Assembly (NCBI GenBank): GCA_003142815.1
Contig: PLNP01000044.1
Span: forward strand, 110,774 to 174,773
Origin: Rhodanobacteraceae bacterium
GTDB taxonomy: Bacteria > Pseudomonadota > Gammaproteobacteria > Xanthomonadales > Rhodanobacteraceae
Direction of reading: 5' to 3'
DNA: 64,000 nucleotides
Shown piece by piece: positions 8,891 through 16,600 of the stretch; position 1 is the first letter of the stretch; each line of letters opens with the position of its first letter. The translations under genes and the position numbers were made by a program. The notes below the pieces were generated by a model. That model had not been told where the DNA came from and did not search any database. It was given only the letters and a program-made list of their open reading frames with translations.

Positions 8891-9837
8891 TCCTCGATTT
8901 GTTGGTGCAGGGCGCGCAAATGGCCCTGGTACTGCTGCTCGCGCCGCTGTTGACGGGGCTGGTCCGCAAAACCAAGGCGCGCTTGTTACGCCGTCAGGGG
9001 GCGCCGATCGTGCAGCCATACCGGGATCTGCTGCGGCTGTTGCGCAAGGAGGTCGTGCTGGCCGAAAACGCCTCTTGGCTGTTTCGGGTCGCCCCGTATC
9101 TGATCTTCGCCTCGACCTGGGTCGCGGCCGCCCTGGTGCCCACCTTCGCCACCGGCCTGATGTTCAACTGGACAGCCGATCTGATCGCTATCATCGCGTT
9201 GCTGGGCAGCGCTCGCTTCTTCCTTGCGCTCTCAGGCATGGACATCGGCACCAGCTTCGGCGGAATCGGTTCCAGTCGGGAAGTGATGATCGCTTCGCTC
9301 GCCGAGCCGGCCATGCTGCTGATCGTGTTCACTGTGGCGCTGATTGCCGGATCGACCCAACTGTCGACGGTTTCTGCCTTCATGGCATCCCCGAGTGTGG
9401 GGTTGCGCATGTCGCTGGCGCTGGCGCTGGTCGCGCTGATCATGGTGGCGCTGGCAGAGAACGCTCGCATTCCCGTGGACAACCCGTCCTCCCACCTGGA
9501 GGTGACCATGGTGCATGAAGCCATGGTGCTCGAATACTCCGGTCGTCACCTGGCCATGATCGAGTTCGGCGGTTTCCTCAAGTTGCTGCTCTATGTGTCG
9601 CTCATCGCCAGTGTGTTCATGCCCTGGGGGATAGCCGATCACGCTGCCGGCCCGGTCGAATACGCGTTCGGCGCAATCGCTTATCTGATCAAGCTGGCGC
9701 TGGTCGGCGTGCTGCTGGCCGTGTTTGAGACTGCGATTGCAAAGATGCGGGTGTTTCGCGTTTCCGAGTTTCTGGGCGCCGCGCTCATGCTCGGCCTGCT
9801 CGGCACCCTGCTGTTGTTCGTCTCGAGGAGCCTGTAG
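8881..9837 (+). CDS. hyfC: Hydrogenase-4 component C-like, NuoH-type membrane subunit
   Basis: A 318-residue polytopic protein of the complex I subunit 1 (NuoH/HycD/HyfC) family, which anchors the peripheral arm to the membrane. The signature loop PYRDLLRLLRKE is at about residues 46-57, and ENARIPVDNPSSHLEVTMVHEAM, the conserved quinone-site-like loop, is near residues 196-218. It overlaps hyfB by 10 bp and the next gene by 1 bp. Confidence 0.9.
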   Translation: MAVILDLLVQGAQMALVLLLAPLLTGLVRKTKARLLRRQGAPIVQPYRDLLRLLRKEVVLAENASWLFRVAPYLIFASTWVAAALVPTFATGLMFNWTADLIAIIALLGSARFFLALSGMDIGTSFGGIGSSREVMIASLAEPAMLLIVFTVALIAGSTQLSTVSAFMASPSVGLRMSLALALVALIMVALAENARIPVDNPSSHLEVTMVHEAMVLEYSGRHLAMIEFGGFLKLLLYVSLIASVFMPWGIADHAAGPVEYAFGAIAYLIKLALVGVLLAVFETAIAKMRVFRVSEFLGAALMLGLLGTLLLFVSRSL

Positions 9838-10496
9838 TGGAGCGGATCATCTTCGACATCGCCCACTCGCTGGCCGGTGGCCTGGTGCTGGTCAGCTTCA
9901 TGATGCTCTATCAGGACCGGCTGCCCGCGCTGATCAATATTTTTGCCGTGCAGGCGGTACTGCTCGCGCTGTCGGTTGCCTGGCAGGCCTATATGCAGGA
10001 CGCCCCGCATCTGTACATCACCGCCGGCATTGCCCTGGTGTTCAAAGCCATGATCATCCCGGTCGCCCTGCATCGCATTATCAAGCAGCTGGGGATCCAC
10101 CGCGAGATCGAGCCCGTCGTCGGCATCGGCTCGACCATGTTCATCGGCATCGGGCTGGTCGCGCTGTCGATGGTAGTGATGCTGCGGGTGACCGGACACG
10201 CCGCTCCCGTGGCGCGCGAGGACCTGGCGTTTGCCCTGTCGGTGATCCTGCTGGGAATGTTGATGATGGTGACGCGACGTAACGCGGTCGGTCAGGTGAT
10301 CGGATTCATGTCGCTTGAGAACGGTCTGGTGCTGGCGGCAACCGGCGCCAAGGGCATGCCACTGGTGGTCGAAATCAGCATCGCCTTCTCAGTGCTGATC
10401 GCGTTCATCGTGATCGGGATATTCCTGTTCCGCATCCGCGAGCGCTTCGATACGGTCGATTTGAGTGCGCTCGACAGCCATCGCGGGGGGCAATAG
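9837..10496 (+). CDS. hyfE: Hydrogenase-4 component E-like membrane subunit (NuoK-related)
   Basis: A 219-residue protein with six or seven hydrophobic helices, matching HyfE, whose C-terminal half is NuoK-like (NAVGQVIGFMSLENGLVLAAT at about residues 145-165). Translation starts at a GTG whose first base is the last base of the hyfC stop codon. It belongs to the membrane arm of the predicted complex. Confidence 0.88.
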   Translation: MERIIFDIAHSLAGGLVLVSFMMLYQDRLPALINIFAVQAVLLALSVAWQAYMQDAPHLYITAGIALVFKAMIIPVALHRIIKQLGIHREIEPVVGIGSTMFIGIGLVALSMVVMLRVTGHAAPVAREDLAFALSVILLGMLMMVTRRNAVGQVIGFMSLENGLVLAATGAKGMPLVVEISIAFSVLIAFIVIGIFLFRIRERFDTVDLSALDSHRGGQ

Positions 10497-11947
10497 TGGG
10501 CGTGCTGAACTTCAACCCCGTCTCGACTCTGTTGCTGATCCCGCTGCTGACGGCGCCACTGCTGGCGCTGCTGCCAGGCTACAAAATCTCGGCCCGGATC
10601 AACGTGCTGGCTTCGCTGGCGACCTTGCTGGCGGCATCGTCGCTGTTCTTCCTTGATCGTCCCGCGCCGGGGAATTACCTGCTGGTCGACGATCTGAACA
10701 TCGTTTTCATCGTGCTCAATACGTTCGTCGCGTTCACGACCAGCGTATTCAGCGCCAGCTACATCGGACACGAGCTGGAAACCGGCAGGCTGCCGTTATC
10801 GTACCTGCGCTTCTACCATGCGATGTACCAGGTGTTGCTGTTCGCCATGAACCTGGCCTTCGTCGCCAACAACCTCGGCCTGATGTGGGTAGGTGTGGAA
10901 GTGGCCACGCTGAGCACGGTGGTGATGGTCGGCATTTACCGCACCCCCGAGGCATTGGAGGCAGCATGGAAATATTTCATCCTCGGCAGCGTCGGCATCG
11001 CGCTGGCGCTGTTCGGCACCATTTTGGTTTACATGGCCGCACAACCGGTGGTCGGCGAAGGCAACAACGCGATGCTGTGGACGGTGTTGATCGCGCATGT
11101 TGCTGCTTTCGATCCGGCACTGCTGAACCTCGCTTTCGTATTTTTGCTCCTCGGCTACGGCACCAAGATGGGTCTGGCGCCGCTGCACGCCTGGCTGCCG
11201 GATGCCCATGCCGAGGGTCCGACGCCGATCTCGGCGGTATTATCTGGGCTGCTGCTTAATGTCGCCCTGTATGCCCTGCTGCGCTACAAGCTGCTGATGG
11301 CGGCCAACCCGGGCGCGCTGGCGCCCGGACCGCTGATGATGATCATGGGCCTGGTCTCGTTGGTGTTCGCGGCGTTCATGCTCTATCGCCGTCGCGACAT
11401 CAAGCGGCTGTTCGCCTATTCGTCGATCGAGCACATGGGCATCATCACCTTCGCCTTCGGCATGGGCGGGCCGCTGGCCAACTTCGCCGGCCTGCTGCAC
11501 ATGGTCATGCACAGCCTGACCAAGTCGGCCATCTTTTTTTCCGTCGGCCACATTGCGCAGATCAAGGGCACCCAGAAAATCGCCGAAATTCGTGGCTTGA
11601 CCCAGACCCATCCGCTGCTTGGCTGGGGTCTGGTCGTCGGCGTGCTCGCCATCGCCGGCATGCCGCCTCTGGGCATCTTCATGAGCGAATTCCTGGTGGT
11701 CAGCTCGACCATCGCCCACGCACCGTGGCTTGCCGTCCCGCTGGTTGTCGGCCTGCTGGTCGCCTTCGGTGCGTTGCTGCTGCGCCTGACTGGCCTGGCG
11801 TTTGGCGAGCCCAGCGGCAGCACCGCGGCGGTCAAGGCCTCCTATCTACCGCTTTATGCCCATCTTGCCCTGGTGCTGATAGGCGGGGTGTATCTGCCGC
11901 CGGCGCTGGTTTCGTGGTTCCAGCACGTGGCTGCTTTGCTTGGATGA
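10496..11947 (+). CDS. hyfF: Hydrogenase-4 component F-like, NuoM/N-type antiporter subunit
   Basis: A 483-residue membrane protein with a proton antiporter core. GTKMGLAPLHAWLPDAHAEGPTPISAVLSG (about residues 220-250) is the family hallmark with the channel lysine, and RRRDIKRLFAYSSIEHMGI follows. It starts at a GTG overlapping the hyfE stop by one base. With hyfB it supplies two antiporter-like modules, so the complex probably couples electron transfer to ion translocation. Confidence 0.9.
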   Translation: MGVLNFNPVSTLLLIPLLTAPLLALLPGYKISARINVLASLATLLAASSLFFLDRPAPGNYLLVDDLNIVFIVLNTFVAFTTSVFSASYIGHELETGRLPLSYLRFYHAMYQVLLFAMNLAFVANNLGLMWVGVEVATLSTVVMVGIYRTPEALEAAWKYFILGSVGIALALFGTILVYMAAQPVVGEGNNAMLWTVLIAHVAAFDPALLNLAFVFLLLGYGTKMGLAPLHAWLPDAHAEGPTPISAVLSGLLLNVALYALLRYKLLMAANPGALAPGPLMMIMGLVSLVFAAFMLYRRRDIKRLFAYSSIEHMGIITFAFGMGGPLANFAGLLHMVMHSLTKSAIFFSVGHIAQIKGTQKIAEIRGLTQTHPLLGWGLVVGVLAIAGMPPLGIFMSEFLVVSSTIAHAPWLAVPLVVGLLVAFGALLLRLTGLAFGEPSGSTAAVKASYLPLYAHLALVLIGGVYLPPALVSWFQHVAALLG

Positions 11948-11966
11948 GCCAGGAAACGTTACCGAT

Positions 11967-13481
11967 ATGTCGATTCCGCTGAGTCAGATCGGGCAGGAGC
12001 GTCGGGTGGACTGCCACCGGCCATGGCCGCGGGCGATCGTCGATACCCGGACCTGGAATCTGGCCGCTTCGCAGCTTGCTCTGGGCGAGCTGTCGCTGGT
12101 GGGCCTGTGGGGCGAGGCCGATTGCGTGCACATGGCGCTGCACGATCCGGCAGAAGCAAGCTTCGCCGTGCTCAGTCTGCCATGTCCGGACCAGCGCTAC
12201 CCTTCGATCGGTCTGCGCCACCCCGTGGCCTTGCGGCTGGAACGGGCGTTGGTCGATCTGTTCGGATTGACCCCGGAAGGGCTGCCGGATACCCGGCCCT
12301 GGCTGGATCATGGTCGCTGGCCGGTGCGACATCCGCTGGCCGAACGTTCTGAAGCGGATGCGGCTGTCCTGTCTTATCCCTTCCTCAGCGCCGAAGGCGA
12401 CAGCCTGCATCAGATTCCTATCGGTCCGGTGCACGCCGGCATCATCGAGCCGGGGCACTTCCGGATCACCGCTAGCGGCGAAACCGTTGTGCGTCTGGAA
12501 GAGCGGCTGGGGTATGCCCACAAGGGCGTGGAGAGCCTGATGGCCGGCGCCGATGTCACCCGCGCCGGCCAGCTGGCCGGCCGAGTTAGCGGCGACAGCA
12601 CGGTGGCCTATGCCGTGGCGTTCGCCCAGGCGGCCGAGGCCGCTACGGGCTGCTTGCCGCCCGCCCGGGCGCAGTGGCTGCGGGCATTGATGGCCGAGCT
12701 CGAGCGTATCGGCAATCATCTCGGCGACATTGGCGCGATCTGCAACGATGCCGGTTTCGCCCTGATGCAGGCGCACTGCGCGGTGCTGCGGGAACGGGTG
12801 CTGCGGGCAGCGGATACGGCCTTTCGCCATCGCCAGATGCGCGATTGCGTCGTGCCCGGCGGTGTTGCGGTCGATTTGAACGCCGAAGGGCTCGCGGCCG
12901 TCCAGGCGTTGATCGAAGAAATACGGCGACGCTTCCCGGCCCTGATCGAGCTCTACGACAACACCGCTTCACTGCAGGACCGCATGGTTGGCACCGGCAT
13001 TCTCGATAGCGGTCTGGCGCGGTCATTCGGTGCCGGTGGCTATGTCGGTCGAGCCTCCGGGCGGAATTTTGATGCCCGCCGTCTGCCGGGCTACGCGCCT
13101 TACGAGGGTTTGAGCTTTGTAGTTCCGGTACGGCAATCCGGTGATGTCAACGACCGGGTCTGGATCCGCATCCGGGAGGTCGAGCAGAGCCTTTCCCTGA
13201 TCGAGCAGGTTCTTTCGGGTCTGCCGCAGGGTCCTTTGCTCGCCGCGCTGCCGGTCATGTCCGGAGTGTGCGAGGGCGTGGCGCTGGTCGAGGGCTTCCG
13301 CGGCGATGTGCTGGTCTGGCTCAGGCTCGATGTCGGCGGCCGGGTGGCGCGCTGTCACCTGCGCGATCCGTCCTGGTTCCAGTGGCCATTGCTGGAAGTG
13401 GCCATCGACGGCAACATCGTCGCCGACTTCCCGTTGTGCAACAAATCGTTCAACTGCTCCTATTCCGGCCACGACCTGTAA
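11967..13481 (+). CDS. hyfG: Hydrogenase-4 large-subunit-like protein lacking all Ni-binding cysteines
   Basis: A 504-residue protein: an N-terminal NuoC/30-kDa-like part (to about residue 150) fused to a NuoD/49-kDa-like part, as in HyfG/HycE. Active group 4 hydrogenases carry CGIC after RV and DPCxxC at the C-terminus. Here the first site reads LAGRVSGDSTVAY (about residues 203-215) and the C-terminus reads NCSYSGHDL, so no Cys pair remains at either site. ATG 11967 is used; an in-frame TTG at 11940 would overlap hyfF. The protein should bind no NiFe centre, as in complex I NuoD and Ehr-type complexes. Confidence 0.88.
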   Translation: MSIPLSQIGQERRVDCHRPWPRAIVDTRTWNLAASQLALGELSLVGLWGEADCVHMALHDPAEASFAVLSLPCPDQRYPSIGLRHPVALRLERALVDLFGLTPEGLPDTRPWLDHGRWPVRHPLAERSEADAAVLSYPFLSAEGDSLHQIPIGPVHAGIIEPGHFRITASGETVVRLEERLGYAHKGVESLMAGADVTRAGQLAGRVSGDSTVAYAVAFAQAAEAATGCLPPARAQWLRALMAELERIGNHLGDIGAICNDAGFALMQAHCAVLRERVLRAADTAFRHRQMRDCVVPGGVAVDLNAEGLAAVQALIEEIRRRFPALIELYDNTASLQDRMVGTGILDSGLARSFGAGGYVGRASGRNFDARRLPGYAPYEGLSFVVPVRQSGDVNDRVWIRIREVEQSLSLIEQVLSGLPQGPLLAALPVMSGVCEGVALVEGFRGDVLVWLRLDVGGRVARCHLRDPSWFQWPLLEVAIDGNIVADFPLCNKSFNCSYSGHDL

Positions 13482-13492
13482 CGGGATCGCCC

Positions 13493-14029
13493 ATGCGCAA
13501 ACTGCTGTTCCAGAGCCTGATCCAATCGCCGCTGACCGAGCCGCCGCCGCCCGATGGCGCGGTGGCCGAGTTGGCGGCGGCGCTGGCCGGAAGCGCCCGG
13601 CGACGTCTGGGACGGAGCCTGGCGATCCGCATGATCGATGCCGGTTCCTGCAACGGCTGCGAACTGGAAATCAATGCACTCGGCAATGCGTTCTACGACC
13701 TTGAGCGCTTCGGCCTCCATTTCGTGCCCTCGCCGCGTCATGCCGACGTGCTGCTGATCACCGGCCCGGTCACCTGCAACATGCGCGAAGCGCTGCAGCG
13801 GACCTACCACGCCACCCCGGACCCCAAGTGGGTGGTGGCGGTCGGCGAGTGTGCGCGGAACGGCGGATGTTTCGCCGGCAGTTACGCGGTTGTGGGCGGT
13901 GTGGCCGAGGTGGTTCCGGTGGATCTGTACATCCCCGGTTGTCCGCCCAGCCCCACCGCGCTGCTGACAGGACTCCTGGCGCTGATGCAGGCCCAGCAGA
14001 TGGCTACAAACCGGGTTGTCCTTGGATGA
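13493..14029 (+). CDS. hyfI: Hydrogenase-4 small-subunit-like iron-sulfur protein
   Basis: A 178-residue NuoB/HyfI-family protein. The cysteines of the proximal 4Fe-4S cluster are conserved: C53 and C56 in SCNGCELE, C120 in VGECARNGGCF and C150 in IPGCPPSP. The iron-sulfur relay therefore looks intact although the partner large subunit has no NiFe site. It begins 11 bp after hyfG and is the last gene of the operon. No ferredoxin-like HyfA or HyfH subunit and no HyfD is present. Confidence 0.88.
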   Translation: MRKLLFQSLIQSPLTEPPPPDGAVAELAAALAGSARRRLGRSLAIRMIDAGSCNGCELEINALGNAFYDLERFGLHFVPSPRHADVLLITGPVTCNMREALQRTYHATPDPKWVVAVGECARNGGCFAGSYAVVGGVAEVVPVDLYIPGCPPSPTALLTGLLALMQAQQMATNRVVLG

Positions 14030-14039
14030 TTGACGCCGG

Positions 14040-14245
14040 CGCTGCACCTTGTCGTTGTCGCGCTGAATCTTCTGTTGGCGAGCGGCCTCTTTGCCTCGAT
14101 AGCTCTCACCCTTGTGCAGCTCGAAGATCGTCGAGTGGTGAACCAGGCGGTCGATGGCGGCTACCGTCATACCCGGGTCGGGGAACACGTTGTCCCAGCC
14201 GGAGAACGGCTGGTTGGCCGTGATGAGGATGCCGATCAAAGCGGG
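14040..14245 (-). mobile_element. 3' remnant of an istB-type ATPase gene (IS21 family)
   Basis: On the minus strand from about 14239 the translation reads IGILITANQPFSGWDNVFPD, then MTVAAIDRLVHHSTIFELH, closely matching the C-terminal part of IstB helper ATPases of IS21-like elements. The Walker motifs upstream are missing and there is no partner istA. It lies just downstream of hyfI. Confidence 0.75.
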
Positions 14246-14249
14246 TCAG

Positions 14250-14390
14250 AGCCACTTATCGCGCTGTCTGCCCGCCGCAGCGCCAGCGCGCAAGCCGCTT
14301 TCGTACCGTACTGCTCAAGAAAGCCGGCCAACGACGACCGCAGGAAGTCCCCCGTTGGGACAGGCCGGGCTGGAACTGGATACGATTCAT
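14250..14390 (-). mobile_element. 5' remnant of an IS1595-type transposase
   Basis: From an ATG at 14390 on the minus strand the peptide MNRIQFQPGLSQR is read, followed in a shifted frame by FLEQYGTKAACALAL. Both match the start of IS1595-family transposases (MNRIQFQPGLS... F...YGTE..C). Only about 45 codons remain and a frameshift separates the two parts. From 14390 to 14582 no gene was recognised. Confidence 0.6.
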
Positions 14391-14582
14391 GGCCATGGAT
14401 CTTGCCTCCTCGTGGCGGGAAGCCCAGCATCCACTCGATCGATCTCAGCAGCTGCGAGTGCGGCTGAACTTCGGCGCTAATCAGGAGGCCGCTTGAACCC
14501 GCAGAGAATCCACTTATCGGAACGGGCTAGGCTGTACAGACGAGTGGGGCCACCTCTAAAGCCACGCGGCAACGGTTCCGAC

Positions 14583-16145
14583 CTACGGGCTCCGTGACTC
14601 CGGCTCACCGCATGCTGTGTCGATGCGCAGTTCCTCGGCCAATACGCCGAGGAGTTCAGCCGGGTTCACCGGTTTCTCGACAAAGCGGATGCGCTGCAGC
14701 GGGGGCAGTTCGTCGCGGTTGATTGATCCGCTCTCCGCGATCATCACGACCGGCCCACGGAACTTGTGTTCGATCAGCGTCGTTGCTGTGCGAACGCCCG
14801 TCATGAGATTCATATCGGCTTCCATGACCACGACGGCCGGAAGGCCGTGCGCGTTGATGGTTTGCAGTGCGGCGGCGCCGCTCTGCGCGGTCAATACCTG
14901 ATAACCGTGCGACTCGATGGTGTCGTGCAGCAGCGACAACGTGCTGGCCTCCTCGATGACGATCAGTACGACCTCACCGCGGCCTATGGGCAATGAATGC
15001 GAAGACGATTCCTGCTTCTGTGTGCCCTGCATCGGCAAATACAACGCAAAGGTCGTGCCGCTACCCACAGTGCTGGCTACCCGAATGAAGCCTTTGTGGT
15101 TCGTCACTATGCGTCGGCACGACAACAAACCAAGCCCGGTCCCGCGTTCCTTGGTGGTGAAGAAGGGCTTGAACAGGTTCGAGCGGACTTCGTCCGACAT
15201 GCCGACGCCGCTGTCCTTGATCGCGATCTTGAGATAGCGACCTGGTGCTGCCATTTCTCCCGCGGAAAAGAAGGAATGATCGATGTCGGTGAGCATTGCC
15301 TCCAGTCGCAGCTCGCCGCCATCAGGCATCGCCTGCAGCGCGTTCAGGCAGAGATTCAGAAGGCATTGTTGGAGTTCGGTGTAGTTGCCATCGATTTCAA
15401 TCGCGGCGTCTGGGAGCTCGGCGATGAGAGTCACCGCGCGCGGCATGGAGCCCCGCAACAGCATCGCGAGCGCCTCGATCAGTGCGCTCACCTTCACGCG
15501 CTCCTTCGCCGCACGCGATCCGCGCGCGAACGAGAGCATCGAGGCGACGATATCGAGCCCTCGCTGCGTGCAGTCGACGATCAGCCGGGCCGCCTTTCGC
15601 ACTTCGTCGCGTGAATCGTCGGCAAATATGGACGCGCCCATCGAGATGGGTTGCAAGATGTTGCGTAGATCGTGGCTGAGGCCCGATGCGAGCAACGCCA
15701 GGCTTTCGTAGCGCTGCACGCGAAGGAGCTCTTGCTCGGCACGCTCGCGAGCATCCCGCTCCGCCGATTCCGCGAGCGCCCGGCGTACCGCCGAGGCAAG
15801 ACGCGCGAGATTATCCTTCAGGACATAGTCTGTCGCACCCCCGCGCAATGCCTCGACTGCGGCTTCCTCGCCCATCGTCCCCGACACAAACATGAAAGGG
15901 ATGCGCGGTTTCAGACGTCGGGCGATTTCCAGCGCTCGGTAACCGGAAAAGTCCGGCATGCTCAGATCAGACACGATCAGATCGGGTGCAAAATTCTCGA
16001 GCGCGTCGACGAACGCGAACTCGTTCTCGACACGCCGCGACGTGATCGAGAGTCCATCGAGCAACAGCTCGTCAAGGACCAGCTCGGCGTCGAGCTCGCT
16101 GTCCTCGACGAGCAGGATTCGGACAGGCTCGTTCGCGTCGACCAT
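14583..16145 (-). CDS. Hybrid response regulator / histidine kinase (REC-HisKA-HATPase-REC)
   Basis: A soluble 520-residue protein. An N-terminal receiver (residues 8-125, acceptor Asp60 in LIVSDLSMPDFSG) is followed by a dimerisation helix with His158 (SGLSHDLRN), an ATPase domain (N box near 262-270, DSGVGMSDE at 311, GTGLGLLSC at 335) and a C-terminal receiver-like domain (about 390-510). In the last domain the acceptor position is Glu442 (VVVMEADMN) instead of Asp, so it may be locked or phosphorylation-independent. It follows a response-regulator gene by one base and closes a three-gene signalling operon. No membrane segment is seen. Confidence 0.85.
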   Translation of the reverse strand: MVDANEPVRILLVEDSELDAELVLDELLLDGLSITSRRVENEFAFVDALENFAPDLIVSDLSMPDFSGYRALEIARRLKPRIPFMFVSGTMGEEAAVEALRGGATDYVLKDNLARLASAVRRALAESAERDARERAEQELLRVQRYESLALLASGLSHDLRNILQPISMGASIFADDSRDEVRKAARLIVDCTQRGLDIVASMLSFARGSRAAKERVKVSALIEALAMLLRGSMPRAVTLIAELPDAAIEIDGNYTELQQCLLNLCLNALQAMPDGGELRLEAMLTDIDHSFFSAGEMAAPGRYLKIAIKDSGVGMSDEVRSNLFKPFFTTKERGTGLGLLSCRRIVTNHKGFIRVASTVGSGTTFALYLPMQGTQKQESSSHSLPIGRGEVVLIVIEEASTLSLLHDTIESHGYQVLTAQSGAAALQTINAHGLPAVVVMEADMNLMTGVRTATTLIEHKFRGPVVMIAESGSINRDELPPLQRIRFVEKPVNPAELLGVLAEELRIDTACGEPESRSP

Positions 16146-16146
16146 A

Positions 16147-16590
16147 TCAGTTGTCCGGACGCGCCTCGTTCATCACGGCCCAGAACTGGCCGAGTGCCTG
16201 GACGGCCTCGAAGAACTGCTCGGCATCGACCGGCTTGACCACATACGCATTCACGCCGAGATCCCAGCTGGCCGCGAGATCGCGTTCCTCGCGAGACGAC
16301 GACAGGATGACGACCGGAATGTGCTTCGTGTCTTCTTTGGAGCGTATCTCGCGCAACACCTCGATGCCGTCCATACGTGGCATCTTGATGTCCAGCAGGA
16401 CGACGGTCGGGTTTCCGTCGTTGCGATCGGCGTATGCGCCCGCGCGATGAAGGTAGTCGAGTGCTTCGATGCCGTCTTCCACGTGGACGATCGGATTGGC
16501 GAGGTGTGCCTCGCGCAAAGCGTCCATCGTCATTTCGGCGTCGGCAAGGTCGTCCTCGACGAGCAAGATGGTGCGGATTTCCTTGATCAT
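16147..16590 (-). CDS. Single-domain response regulator (Rcp1-like)
   Basis: A 147-residue stand-alone receiver: acidic pair D13/D14 in LLVEDDLAD, phosphoacceptor Asp67 in VVLLDIKMPRMDG, Ser/Thr near VVILSSS and Lys in VVKPVDAEQF. There is no output domain, as in Rcp1-type regulators paired with phytochrome-like kinases. Start 16590 is used because a start at 16608 would overlap the upstream kinase. It sits between a membrane sensor kinase and a hybrid kinase and probably relays phosphate between them. Confidence 0.88.
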   Translation of the reverse strand: MIKEIRTILLVEDDLADAEMTMDALREAHLANPIVHVEDGIEALDYLHRAGAYADRNDGNPTVVLLDIKMPRMDGIEVLREIRSKEDTKHIPVVILSSSREERDLAASWDLGVNAYVVKPVDAEQFFEAVQALGQFWAVMNEARPDN

Positions 16591-16600
16591 GCATCTGTCC

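Noticed and set aside
11940-13481. HyfG as the catalytic subunit of an active NiFe hydrogenase
   Set aside because: Neither Ni-ligand cysteine pair is present and no maturation genes are in the window.
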